Shown: positions 8,085 through 16,159 of the stretch, in pieces | Position numbering within the stretch: the stretch's first letter is position 1 | How the letters are laid out: the number at the start of each line of letters is the position of its first letter | DNA from: Anabaena sp. WA102 | GTDB lineage: Bacteria; Cyanobacteriota; Cyanobacteriia; Cyanobacteriales; Nostocaceae | NCBI RefSeq assembly: GCF_001277295.1 | Contig: NZ_CP011456.1 | Span: forward strand, 4,964,001 to 5,028,000 | Direction: 5' to 3' | DNA: 64,000 nucleotides | Notes under the pieces: model-generated | Seen by the model: the letters and a program-made list of their open reading frames with translations, nothing else | What the model was told of the DNA's origin: nothing | The model's database searches: none | Made by a program: the position numbers and the translations under genes

Positions 8085-8390
8085 TTATTCACTCACACCA
8101 ACTTGTAACAAATCCAACCCTTGAGAAAAAATCTCATCAATTGGTAACATTTGCCCTTCTTCAGTCATAAACTTATGATCTTTTGTCGCGCGAATAATTG
8201 CCCCATTTTCTAATAAATATTCATAAACTTCCTGTTGTCCCCGATTATGCCATTGGGCAATTGACTGAGTATAAAGTATTCCATTACTATCAACAGTATA
8301 AACTTTACATTCAATCTGTTTTTCAACAATTTCCCCAATTTGTAAAAAACCATATTCAACAGTTAAAATTTCTGTGTCGTAACTTAAACA
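8085..8390 (-). other. Split intein N-fragment coding segment
   Basis: Encodes Cys1 (codon 8388-8390) to the stop, 101 residues. Cys1, the TxxH motif and the length are close to the well-known Nostoc punctiforme DnaE N-intein. The preceding extein residues AEY are those usual for this site. Confidence 0.93.
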
Positions 8391-10712
8391 ATATTCAGCA
8401 AACTTCAACATATCCCCAAATAAATGTTCAGAAACTTGGGGTACTACACCATTTTTTGCAGAACCATCAATAAAATTTTGTTTTTGTTTCTCCATTTCTG
8501 ATACTTTCTTTTTACCCATAGCGCGACGAAGTAAATCAGCTTGTCCTAAACTATAACCAGCCATATCTTGAGCAATTTTCATAATTTGCTCTTGATAAAC
8601 CATGATTCCGTAGGTTTCATTTAAGATTGGTTCTAAAATTTGAGTATCATATTCAATTTCTTCTCGTCCATGTTTACGATTAATAAATTTAGGAATTAAT
8701 CCGGCATCTAATGGACCTGGACGATACAATGCTAAAATGGAAGAAATATCTTCAATGTTTGAAGGTTTCAAATCTCGGACTATTTGTTTCATTCCTGAAG
8801 ATTCTAATTGAAATATTCCTTCTAAATCACCAGCTTCTAATAGTGAATAAGCTTTAGCAACATCTTTTGGTAAGTTAGTATGATCACCTTTGGCTAATAT
8901 TTTTTGTGCTTTTCTTTCTTGTCCTGTAATTTCATCAGGATCAATTCGGTATCCTTTACTTTGTTCAATTAAATCAATGGTTTTTTGAATTAGGGTTAAG
9001 TTCCGCAAACCCAAAAAGTCCATTTTTAATAATCCCAATGATTCTAAATCTTCCATGAAATATTGGGTAATTACAGAACCGTCATTATTACGTTGTAGAG
9101 GAACAAGTTCGTCTAATGGTTCTGCGGAGATAACTACACCAGCAGCATGAACACCGAAGGTTTTGTTAGTTCCTTCAATTCGCATAGCCATATCAATCCA
9201 GCGCCGGACAGTGGGATCATTATCATATTTGGCTTTAAATTCTGGTTCGGGAGTTTCAGCGGAAATCATCACTTTTAGTTTAGTAGGTTTACCCCGAACT
9301 ACAGGAATCATTTTTGCCATTTTGTCAGAATCCCCGTAGGGAATATCTAATACTCTAGCAACATCTTTTAAGACTGCTTTGGATGTGAGACGGTTAAAAG
9401 TAATAATTTGAGCAACTCTATCAACACCATATTTTTCAGTTACATAATCAATTACTTGATCTCGTTTATCAATGCAGAAATCTGTATCAATATCTGGCAT
9501 TGATTTCCGTTCAGGATTGAGAAATCTTTCAAATAATAAGCCATGATGAACGGGGTCAATATTCGTAATTTTCATGGCATAAGCTACTAATGAACCTGCC
9601 GCAGAACCTCGTCCTGGACCAACGGGAATATTATTATCTCGCGCAAATTTGATGTAGTCCCACACTACTAAAAAGTAGGTAGAAAATCCCATTTGTTGAA
9701 TCATTTTTAATTCATATTCCAATCTTTCTTTATAGACTTGATCTACTTCGTGGCGAGATTTGCGATTTAATCTTTCTAAAAGTCCCAGCCATGCAACTTC
9801 TTCTGCATAAGTATCTGCTGTATGTCCTGAAGGGATTGTGGGTGTGGGAATTTGGGGATCACCCATGATGTGATAAGGTTCGACTTTATCGGCAATTTCT
9901 TCGGTCGTCGCTATGGCTTCAGCAATGATATCATCGGGCAAATGGTCACGGAATAATTGGTGCATTTCCTCAGATGATTTGAGGTATTCTGTGCCGCTAT
10001 ACCGCATTCTTTTATCTTCGCTAATGAGTTTCCCGGTTTGAATACATAACAAGGCATCGTGGGATTCTACATCAAAACAGGAGATAAAATGGGAGTCGTT
10101 GGTGGCGATGAATTTAATTCCTAATTCTCTGGCAATTTTGACTATTTCTACATTCACAATTCGGTCTTCTTGAGAACCATGATCTTGAATTTCTAAATAA
10201 AAATCTTCGCCAAATACATCTTTATACCATTTAGCAACTTTTCTGGCTGCATCTGGACGATTACTCATAATTGCTTGGGGAATTTCTCCACCTAAACAAG
10301 CACTAGTAACTATTAAACCTTCCCGATATTGTTTGAGTAAATCTTTATTAATACAAGGACGGGAAAAAATGCCTTTACCTTGGACACCTTGAAGGTGAGA
10401 AATTGTGGTTAATTTAACTAAGTTTTTATAACCTTTGGTATTTTTAGCTAATACGACTTGATGATATTTGGGACGGCGTTCTTGTTTGTCAATTTCACCG
10501 TTTAAAATGTACATTTCGTTGCCAATTATTGGTTTAACGTTCTTGTTGCGGCAGATTTTTATCAGTTCAACTGCGCCATACATGACACCATGATCTGTGA
10601 GGGCGATCGCTTTCATTCCTAATGCGATCGCTCGATCTACTAATTCTGGTAGTTGACTAGCACCATCAAGCAAGCTGTAATCACTGTGAATATGTAAAGG
10701 AACAAATGACAT
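8085..10712 (-). CDS. dnaE: DNA polymerase III alpha subunit, N-half, fused to N-terminal split intein
   Basis: 875 residues. The N-terminal PHP domain (HIHSDYSLLDGA) and the polymerase active-site PDIDTDFCID mark replicative DnaE. At residue 775, directly after KFAEY, the protein passes into a 101-residue intein N-fragment starting CLSYDTEILTVEYG, with the RATKDHKF block (TxxH) and the end MLPIDEIFSQGLDLLQ. This is the cyanobacterial split DnaE intein: a second gene elsewhere encodes the intein C-half plus the rest of DnaE, and trans-splicing joins them. That partner is not in this window. The stop at 8085 is therefore natural, not a truncation. Confidence 0.95.
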   Translation of the reverse strand: MSFVPLHIHSDYSLLDGASQLPELVDRAIALGMKAIALTDHGVMYGAVELIKICRNKNVKPIIGNEMYILNGEIDKQERRPKYHQVVLAKNTKGYKNLVKLTTISHLQGVQGKGIFSRPCINKDLLKQYREGLIVTSACLGGEIPQAIMSNRPDAARKVAKWYKDVFGEDFYLEIQDHGSQEDRIVNVEIVKIARELGIKFIATNDSHFISCFDVESHDALLCIQTGKLISEDKRMRYSGTEYLKSSEEMHQLFRDHLPDDIIAEAIATTEEIADKVEPYHIMGDPQIPTPTIPSGHTADTYAEEVAWLGLLERLNRKSRHEVDQVYKERLEYELKMIQQMGFSTYFLVVWDYIKFARDNNIPVGPGRGSAAGSLVAYAMKITNIDPVHHGLLFERFLNPERKSMPDIDTDFCIDKRDQVIDYVTEKYGVDRVAQIITFNRLTSKAVLKDVARVLDIPYGDSDKMAKMIPVVRGKPTKLKVMISAETPEPEFKAKYDNDPTVRRWIDMAMRIEGTNKTFGVHAAGVVISAEPLDELVPLQRNNDGSVITQYFMEDLESLGLLKMDFLGLRNLTLIQKTIDLIEQSKGYRIDPDEITGQERKAQKILAKGDHTNLPKDVAKAYSLLEAGDLEGIFQLESSGMKQIVRDLKPSNIEDISSILALYRPGPLDAGLIPKFINRKHGREEIEYDTQILEPILNETYGIMVYQEQIMKIAQDMAGYSLGQADLLRRAMGKKKVSEMEKQKQNFIDGSAKNGVVPQVSEHLFGDMLKFAEYCLSYDTEILTVEYGFLQIGEIVEKQIECKVYTVDSNGILYTQSIAQWHNRGQQEVYEYLLENGAIIRATKDHKFMTEEGQMLPIDEIFSQGLDLLQVGVSE

Positions 10713-10804
10713 ATTAGTATTTGGTAGAGTAAGAGAATTTTAGATTAACAATGATATCAAGTATTTGAGTTAATGATAACCCAATCGCGCATCTTTTACC
10801 AAAA

Positions 10805-10892
10805 GCCACATCATTCCCCATAATGGAGGCTTGATGTCCTGATAAAAGTACACCGCTATTAGCTGCTAAATTTCCATACATATCATATAATA
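10805..10892 (-). pseudogene. Fragment of a clan AA aspartic protease gene
   Basis: The minus strand reads YDMYGNLAANSGVLLSGHQA, closely parallel to YDMYANLADNSRVLLPVHQA in the intact gene at 13987-14352. The fragment has no start and no DTG motif. It lies upstream of the TspO-like gene. Confidence 0.65.
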
Positions 10893-10934
10893 ACTTATTA
10901 TGACCAACTACAAACTACTCGCTATCTTTTAATT

Positions 10935-11690
10935 ATGAATCAATCCAATAATGGTGGTATCCTTGAACAGTTTGTCAATATAGTAATGGGTGTAAAAACT
11001 GGGACTCAAGAACAGTCTCTAAATACATCAGCAGCGGATACACAAGAACTAGATATCAAGGCAGTTCTAGTTTATAAATTAGGAACTATCCTACAAATAG
11101 GAGTGATGATTCTTGTATTGCTGGGAATGGAAAAATTGGTAATATTGATTGATAATAATCCTTTTTTTCCTAGTTGGTTTAGCACTTTAGTGACCGCATT
11201 ATTTTTTGCTTTATTAAGTATCCGTTCCCGGATATTCTCCCTTTTAGATAATACTCGTTCTCGGACAACGTATGATCAAGTAATTAGACCAAAATGGTCT
11301 CCTCCACCTTTAGCATTTCCCATAGTTTGGATGATAATTGCGGTTTTGCGGGTAATTTCTTCGGTGTTAATTTGGCAGGAAATGAATCACCAATTTTTGA
11401 TATTGCCGTTAATTCTGTTTGTTATACATCTAGCTTTAGGAGATACTTGGAATACGATTTTTACCGTAGAACGGAGATTAGGTGCTGCTGTTCCTGTGGT
11501 GATTTTAGGTCCTTGGTTATCGGCTATAGTGGTGACAGCGATTTATTGGCAAACTGTTCCTTTAGCGGGAATGATTTTATCTTTTTCTTGTGTATGGCTA
11601 ACTGTTGCTGCTGTATTGGTATTGAGAATTTGGCAGTTAAATGGATCTGAGCCTTTGTATCCTTTAAAATTAGCTGTTGTGGAGAAATAA
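10935..11690 (+). CDS. TspO/MBR-family membrane protein
   Basis: 251 residues, longer than the usual ~160 because of an N-terminal extension of about 90 residues that includes a hydrophobic segment. The TspO part shows RPKWSPPPLAFPIVWMII near residue 119, then four more hydrophobic helices with LALGDTWNTIFTVERRLG. TspO proteins bind tetrapyrroles and isoprenoid-type ligands in membranes and are linked to stress and tetrapyrrole metabolism. No operon partner is visible. Confidence 0.8.
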   Translation: MNQSNNGGILEQFVNIVMGVKTGTQEQSLNTSAADTQELDIKAVLVYKLGTILQIGVMILVLLGMEKLVILIDNNPFFPSWFSTLVTALFFALLSIRSRIFSLLDNTRSRTTYDQVIRPKWSPPPLAFPIVWMIIAVLRVISSVLIWQEMNHQFLILPLILFVIHLALGDTWNTIFTVERRLGAAVPVVILGPWLSAIVVTAIYWQTVPLAGMILSFSCVWLTVAAVLVLRIWQLNGSEPLYPLKLAVVEK

Positions 11691-11812
11691 ATAGGGTTTG
11701 CTGATAGCGTAGCGTGGCGTAAGCCATAAAAGTTGTCCGTGAAGGCAGGTGAAGGCAGGGAACAGTTTTAGCTATATCAATACCTTGTCCAAATCGAAAA
11801 AAGTCTTGATTT

Positions 11813-11901
11813 GTAGGTTGGGTTGAGGTACGTTCACGAAGTGTGGCGAAGCCATAACCCAACAAATGCGTCGGGTTGCGCTGTCGCTTAACCCGACCTA
11901 C
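11813..11901. repeat. GTAGGTTGGGT-type inverted element, copy 2
   Basis: Begins GTAGGTTGGGTTGAGG and ends CTTAACCCGACCTAC. It is framed by a wider inverted pair, ATACCTTGTCC at 11780 and GGACAAGGTATTG near 11908. The interior contains a short palindromic cyanobacterial repeat (CACGAAGTGTGGCGAAGCC). Confidence 0.65.
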
Positions 11902-11921
11902 AAAAAATGGACAAGGTATTG

Positions 11922-12000
11922 CTATATGGATATCCTCAATTTTCCAAATCCGACAAGGAAAAATGCACCTATTTTGAGACACCATCAGCCAAAACCTGGC
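11922..12000. repeat. Dispersed repeat, inverted copy at 50421-50495
   Basis: GGATATCCTCAATTTTCCAA, CATCAGCCAAAACCTGGC and the text between them match, in reverse complement, the segment downstream of miaB at 50421-50495. Confidence 0.7.
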
Positions 12001-12092
12001 ACTTTTTTGTGATAAAAATCCGCGAAACCTTTATTAATAAACGGTTTTAGCTTTATATGGTTAACGCCACGCTACGCTATCAGCAAGCCATA

Positions 12093-12218
12093 AGGGACTT
12101 CCAATTAAAAAAATACCCAAAAATTTCTTGTGGTGCGGGACGAATTGCCCGCTAATCATCAAGGACGGGCAGTATGCCCATCCCACAAAATTGGGTAATT
12201 TATTTTTTGGTGTTCCCT
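12093..12218. mobile_element. MITE-like element with AGGGACTTCCAA ends
   Basis: The left end AGGGACTTCCAATTAAAAAA and following ATACCCAAAAATTTC are answered on the right by AAAATTGGGTAATTTATTTT then TTGGTGTTCCCT. The core is a hairpin around GGGACGAATTGCCC and GGACGGGCAGTATGCCCATCC. It lies about 190 bases upstream of the psbA promoter. Confidence 0.6.
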
Positions 12219-12407
12219 AAATAGTCACAATTATAGTGAGTTATGCGATGGCTACGCTCGTCAGAGGTTCCTCCACCTACCTATTTAACAAGAAAATTAA
12301 AAGTTGTTATAAAAAATATTAACAGTAGAAAGCCTTGCCATATCTAGGTTATAGCCATAAAGATAACCCAGGTTTCTAGATTTATCAAAAAATATTACGA
12401 AAACCCC

Positions 12408-12436
12408 TTTACAAATCGAAACATAGGGCTTAATAT
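12408..12436 (+). promoter_or_regulatory. psbA promoter (-35 TTTACA, 17-base spacer, -10 TAATAT)
   Basis: TTTACA at 12408-12413 and TAATAT at 12431-12436 have ideal sigma-70 spacing and place the transcript start near 12443, giving a leader of about 54 bases. A small hairpin (GGTAG 12447-12451 with CTACC 12458-12462) would lie at the start of the leader. Inferred from sequence only. Confidence 0.6.
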
Positions 12437-12496
12437 AGATTCATAAGGTAGAAACACCTACCAAAACATACATAACTCAAACGCAATTATAAACAC

Positions 12497-13579
12497 ATGA
12501 CAACCACCTTACAACAGCGCGAAAGTGCTAACGTATGGAGCCGCTTCTGTGAGTGGATCACAAGCACCGACAACCGTTTATATATCGGCTGGTTCGGCGT
12601 AATCATGATCCCCACCCTCCTATCTGCGATCGCTTGCTTCGTAATTGCATTCATCGCCGCTCCTCCAGTTGACATTGATGGTATCCGCGAACCAGTTGCA
12701 GGTTCTTTACTCTACGGAAACAACATTATTTCCGGCGCAGTAGTTCCTTCCTCCAACGCTATCGGTTTACACTTCTACCCAATTTGGGAAGCTGCTTCCT
12801 TAGACGAGTGGTTGTATAACGGCGGTCCTTACCAGTTGGTAGTATTCCACTTCCTGATCGGCGTATTCTGCTACCTCGGTCGTGAATGGGAACTTTCTTA
12901 CCGCTTAGGTATGCGTCCTTGGATTTGCCTAGCCTTCTCTGCTCCTGTAGCAGCAGCAACCGCAGTATTCTTGATCTACCCAATTGGTCAAGGTTCATTC
13001 TCTGACGGTATGCCTTTAGGTATCTCTGGAACATTCAACTTCATGATCGTGTTCCAAGCTGAACACAACATCTTGATGCACCCCTTCCATATGTTAGGTG
13101 TAGCTGGTGTCTTCGGTGGTTCCTTGTTCTCCGCAATGCACGGTTCTTTGGTTACTTCTTCCTTGGTTAAAGAAACAACCGAAAACGAATCACAAAACTA
13201 CGGTTACAAATTCGGTCAAGAAGAAGAAACCTATAACATCGTAGCTGCTCACGGTTACTTTGGTCGCCTGATTTTCCAATACGCTTCCTTCAACAACAGC
13301 CGTCAACTACACTTCTTACTCGCTGCATGGCCTGTAATTGGTATCTGGTTCACAGCGTTGGGTATCAGCACCATGGCGTTCAACTTGAACGGTTTCAACT
13401 TCAACCAATCCATCATGGATTCTCAAGGTCGCGTCATCGCTACTTGGGCTGACGTAATCAACCGCGCTAACTTAGGTATGGAAGTAATGCACGAGCGCAA
13501 CGCTCACAACTTCCCCCTAGACTTGGCTGCTGCTGATGTTGCTCCTGTTGCTTTAAGCGCTCCTGCAATCAACGGTTAA
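12497..13579 (+). CDS. psbA: Photosystem II D1 protein
   Basis: 360-residue reaction-centre subunit binding P680, pheophytin, QB, non-haem iron and the Mn cluster in the thylakoid membrane. The redox Tyr161, its partner His190, P680 ligand His198 and iron ligand His215 are all in place. Residue 130 is Glu, the form usually tied to high-light or stress D1 copies, whereas low-light copies carry Gln130. The C-terminal processing site is normal: cleavage after Asp342-Leu-Ala344 removes 16 residues. It has its own promoter and a strong terminator, so it is monocistronic. Confidence 0.98.
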   Translation: MTTTLQQRESANVWSRFCEWITSTDNRLYIGWFGVIMIPTLLSAIACFVIAFIAAPPVDIDGIREPVAGSLLYGNNIISGAVVPSSNAIGLHFYPIWEAASLDEWLYNGGPYQLVVFHFLIGVFCYLGREWELSYRLGMRPWICLAFSAPVAAATAVFLIYPIGQGSFSDGMPLGISGTFNFMIVFQAEHNILMHPFHMLGVAGVFGGSLFSAMHGSLVTSSLVKETTENESQNYGYKFGQEEETYNIVAAHGYFGRLIFQYASFNNSRQLHFLLAAWPVIGIWFTALGISTMAFNLNGFNFNQSIMDSQGRVIATWADVINRANLGMEVMHERNAHNFPLDLAAADVAPVALSAPAING

Positions 13580-13594
13580 TCGGTTTAGTTAAAT

Positions 13595-13630
13595 AAAAAA
13601 CGCTCTCCAATTACGGGGGGCGTTTTTTTT
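13595..13630 (+). terminator. psbA rho-independent terminator
   Basis: AAAAAACGCTCTCC...GGGGGGCGTTTTTTTT: a GC-rich stem flanked by A and T runs, 16 bases past the psbA stop. Confidence 0.9.
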
Positions 13631-13647
13631 TGTTTTGGGAACATACG

Positions 13648-13695
13648 AGCAGAAGCGGCTATCATGGCTTTTGTATCTGCTGTGGTGTTGACAAA
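13648..13695 (-). pseudogene. Short gene fragment, related to 15100-15270
   Basis: The minus strand reads VNTTADTKAMIAASA, parallel to ITTTADAKAVRAASAQ in the fragment at 15100-15270. It has no start or stop context. Family unknown. Confidence 0.45.
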
Positions 13696-13792
13696 AAGCG
13701 ATTCCTACGGAGTGCTTCGCTAACGCACATCTTCCACTAAAAGCTAAAAAAGAGCGATACCTTCGGTCAGCGCTTCGCTATCGCCTGTGGTA

Positions 13793-13935
13793 AGTAGTGA
13801 TACAGAATTAATTATACAATGTCATTGCGTAAGCGTTGCGTTAGCCATATGGAACGAAGTGAAATAAAGCAATCGCAAGGGTTGTGATTGCTTCCCTTCG
13901 CTCGCAATGACTGTAAATATTTTTGTCCAATTACT
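13793..13935. mobile_element. MITE, AGTARTnGGACA family, copy B
   Basis: 143 bases, TA on both sides (13791-13792 and 13936-13937). Ends AGTAGTGATACAGAATTAAT and TTTTTGTCCAATTACT. Inverted relative to copy A and in the same orientation as copy C. Confidence 0.8.
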
Positions 13936-13986
13936 TACTGAGTTCCGCACAATTGCACATCTCTAGTATAGTTGAACTAAAAGCGA

Positions 13987-14352
13987 TTATAATTCTTGAA
14001 TTGTTACTAAACCACTTTCTATGAATTGGATAGATAATTCATAACCATCAAGTAAACCAGTTCCCAATAATGGTAGCTTTCCTGTGGCTAATACATTAAC
14101 GGCTCTTTCCTCACCATTCCAAATAATAGTAGCCTGATGTACTGGTAAAAGCACACGGCTATTATCTGCTAAATTTGCGTACATATCATAGACAAAAGGG
14201 AATCCCAAAAGATTCACGGCTGCTGGAGGTAAGGAAAGAAACTCTGTAAAACCTGTATCAATCACAAATTCAATTGTAAAATCTGGTTGTTCTGGTAATC
14301 GAAATATAACATTGACAGTTGCGCGTCCATTTTTGATAATGCCATTTATCAC
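13987..14352 (-). CDS. Clan AA (retropepsin-like) aspartic protease
   Basis: 121 residues from a GTG start. The DTGF active-site motif lies in FVIDTGFTEFLSLP near residue 32, followed by LGFPFVYDMY and a C-terminal LLGTGLLDGYEL. One DTG per chain means a dimer is needed for catalysis, as in single-domain retropepsins. The start codon overlaps the stop of the upstream gene (GTGA, 14349-14352), so the pair is translationally coupled. Substrate unknown. A decayed fragment of a homologue sits at 10805-10892. Confidence 0.8.
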   Translation of the reverse strand: MINGIIKNGRATVNVIFRLPEQPDFTIEFVIDTGFTEFLSLPPAAVNLLGFPFVYDMYANLADNSRVLLPVHQATIIWNGEERAVNVLATGKLPLLGTGLLDGYELSIQFIESGLVTIQEL

Positions 14353-14621
14353 CGATAATCACGCTCCATTTCTCCACTAAAGGAGGCAGCAACTTTATAA
14401 CCAATGCGAATACCAAAAAGTCGAGCAAATCTGTTTTTATTCCGTAAATAATGTGCTGATTCTATGCCTGTTTTATCAATAGCATATTCACCTGTTTCTA
14501 TATCAATAATTATCATTTTACCGATGTTTTCCTCGGTTTCAACTTGTTGACGAATGCCATTTTCATATAATTCTTTGGCACGTTTTGCGACTTCTTCGCT
14601 GCTGAGGAGAATGGCTTGCAT
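14349..14621 (-). CDS. Small protein coupled to the aspartic protease
   Basis: 90 residues: an N-terminal helix (SSEEVAKRAKELYENGIRQQ) followed by a short beta-like segment (GKMIIIDIETGEYAID). Its stop overlaps the protease GTG by 4 bases. The pairing suggests a partner or regulator of the protease, possibly antitoxin-like, but this is inference and I do not recognise the family. Confidence 0.65.
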   Translation of the reverse strand: MQAILLSSEEVAKRAKELYENGIRQQVETEENIGKMIIIDIETGEYAIDKTGIESAHYLRNKNRFARLFGIRIGYKVAASFSGEMERDYR

Positions 14622-14675
14622 TTTGTTTCATCCTTTTTCGTGATTAGTTTATTATACTTGATTTAGTAGTACAGT

Positions 14676-15097
14676 TTATCCTTCCTCAAGCCACTGTTTA
14701 TAACCACACACAAGTAATCTTTCCTTTAAATTAGCGATCGCTTCAGATGTGGGTACATCAATTGACTGTACCCGATATACATCATTGAGGACAACACTAT
14801 AATCTTTACCGCTATAGTAAGCTACAACTTCAGCTAAATTCCTATCTGACATTTCCTCACTAAGTAATGCTAAAAGCGGTAAATAAGATTGTGATTCTAT
14901 TCCCTTGGGGAAAGCATTTTGAATTAATTTATAAGTAGGTGAACACAATAAAACCAAACTGTGTAAAGAAACGTAAAATCGCCCAAACCCTCTTCACTCT
15001 TGCCTTTTGCCTCTTGCCTTTTGCCTTGCCATAACGACAATTTTCAACGCCAACCTACTTATGTACTTTGTAGATGTGGTGAAACAGTGATTTGCAT
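14676..15097 (-). pseudogene. Small gene interrupted by a heptamer-bearing MITE
   Basis: Downstream of the element the frame reads YKLIQNAFPKGIESQSYLP, then LLALLSEEMSDRNLAEVVAY and on to a stop at 14676. Upstream of the element an ATG at 15097 starts MQITVSPHLQST. Removing 14934-15059 plus one TA joins them into a clean 97-residue frame. The C-terminal part resembles DUF3349-like proteins (PLLALL...E), but I am not certain. As it stands, the remaining frame would start inside the element (MVLLCSPT). Confidence 0.8.
14934..15059. mobile_element. MITE with four TTGCCTN heptamers
   Basis: 126 bases with a TA duplication (14932-14933 and 15060-15061) and ends AGTAGGTGAACACAATAAAA and CAACGCCAACCTACT. 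Apart from the array it is almost identical to 4131-4543, but it carries only four heptamers (15000-15027) instead of 44. Confidence 0.85.
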
Positions 15098-15099
15098 GA

Positions 15100-15270
15100 T
15101 TAATTACCAGTTAAAGGAAAAGGTGGATGAATATATACATGAAAATCCACACCTTGAGCAGAAGCGGCTCTCACAGCTTTTGCATCTGCTGTGGTGGTGA
15201 TAATATTTAGTTGATCACCCGTACCTAATATGATAATATAGTTAAATTTATATATAAGGTTCTTGCGTAG
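15100..15270 (-). pseudogene. 5'-truncated gene fragment
   Basis: The minus strand is open from about 15270 to a TAA at 15100 and reads GTGDQLNIITTTADAKAVR, then AASAQGVDFHVYIHPPFPL. There is no start codon in frame. The text looks like real protein and is repeated in part at 13648-13695. It lies two bases upstream of the MITE-broken gene, suggesting a former operon. Function unknown. Confidence 0.5.
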
Positions 15271-15396
15271 ATTTTATGGTAATTGAGGATTGATTACCGC
15301 GAAACCCTTACGGGGCAAGGGTTATAACCTATTATGCCCAATATTTTTAATGAAATGCCGATACAATAAGGCTTTCAATGATTTTGAACTGGGTTC

Positions 15397-15419
15397 TCCA
15401 TAAAAAGTACCAAAGAACC
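15397..15419. mobile_element. Possible solo ISL3-type inverted-repeat end
   Basis: TCCATAAAAAGTACCAAAGAACC resembles the right end of the IS at 44683-46095 (CCATAAAAGTACCGCAAGAGCC). No transposase is nearby. Confidence 0.35.
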
Positions 15420-15456
15420 ATATATAATTAAAATGGATAATTTTTGATATCTTCTC

Positions 15457-15678
15457 ATGACATTACAAGAATTGCAAAAACAAGTATTACAGTTACCAAT
15501 GAGCGATCGCTGGCAATTGGTACAAACTGTATTAGAATCAATACAACAAGAAACTATATCACCATCAAAGAAGGGTAATTTATCTCGACTGCGTGGTATT
15601 GCTAAAAGTGTAAATATCTCAAATGATGAGAATATTAATGGAGATTATGCCACTTATCTAACTGAGAAATACAAATGA
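15457..15678 (+). CDS. Antitoxin-like protein (VapB-type role)
   Basis: 73 residues beginning with the LQKQVLQLPMSDRWQLVQTV helix typical of small cyanobacterial antitoxins partnered with PIN toxins. The last codons overlap the ATG of the downstream PIN gene (ATGA, 15675-15678), the classic TA coupling. No DNA-binding motif is obvious. Confidence 0.7.
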   Translation: MTLQELQKQVLQLPMSDRWQLVQTVLESIQQETISPSKKGNLSRLRGIAKSVNISNDENINGDYATYLTEKYK

Positions 15679-16091
15679 AGCGAGTTTTTATTGATACGAA
15701 TGTGGTTTTAGATTTTTTACTAGAAAGAGAACCTTTTGTAGAAGATGCAGTCAAGCTATTTGCAAAAATTGATGCAAGTGAGATTATAGGGTTTATTGCT
15801 GCTACTACAATTACTAATATTTATTATATTATTCGTAAAGCAGCAGGTGTAAAAGTTGCTCAAGATGCCATTTCTCAAATTCTCATAGATTTACACATTT
15901 GCACAGTTGATAAAAATATTTTAGAAATAGCAGTAGCTTTAAATTTTCAAGATTTTGAAGATGCTGTGCAGTATGCTTGTGCTATGAAATCAGTGGTAGA
16001 TGTGATTGTAACTCGTGATGTGTCTGGATTTTTAGGTTCAGAAATTCCTGTGATTTTACCTGGGGAGTTAAATCATATTTCTAGGGAGTAA
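15675..16091 (+). CDS. PIN-domain toxin (VapC-like)
   Basis: 138 residues with a PIN ribonuclease fold: FIDTNVVLDFLLERE (first catalytic Asp7) at the N-terminus, acidic residues in FQDFEDAVQYACA and VIVTRDVSGF at the C-terminal end. PIN toxins cleave RNA with a Mg2+-bound acidic quartet. Coupled to the small gene upstream, so the two form a type II TA pair. Both genes look intact. Confidence 0.85.
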   Translation: MKRVFIDTNVVLDFLLEREPFVEDAVKLFAKIDASEIIGFIAATTITNIYYIIRKAAGVKVAQDAISQILIDLHICTVDKNILEIAVALNFQDFEDAVQYACAMKSVVDVIVTRDVSGFLGSEIPVILPGELNHISRE

Positions 16092-16159
16092 AAGCGATAC
16101 CTTCGGTAAGCTTCGCTAACGCATTTTCTCCACTATTAACTAGGAGTGATACCTTTGGG

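Noticed and set aside
8085..8390. dnaE truncation or frameshift
   Set aside because: The early end is the natural N-half of the split intein.
11524..11985. 153-residue minus-strand frame
   Set aside because: It runs across dispersed repeats and antisense to the TspO-like gene, with no protein-like pattern.
15000..15200. 66-residue plus-strand frame
   Set aside because: Begins in a MITE and runs antisense to real protein text on the minus strand.
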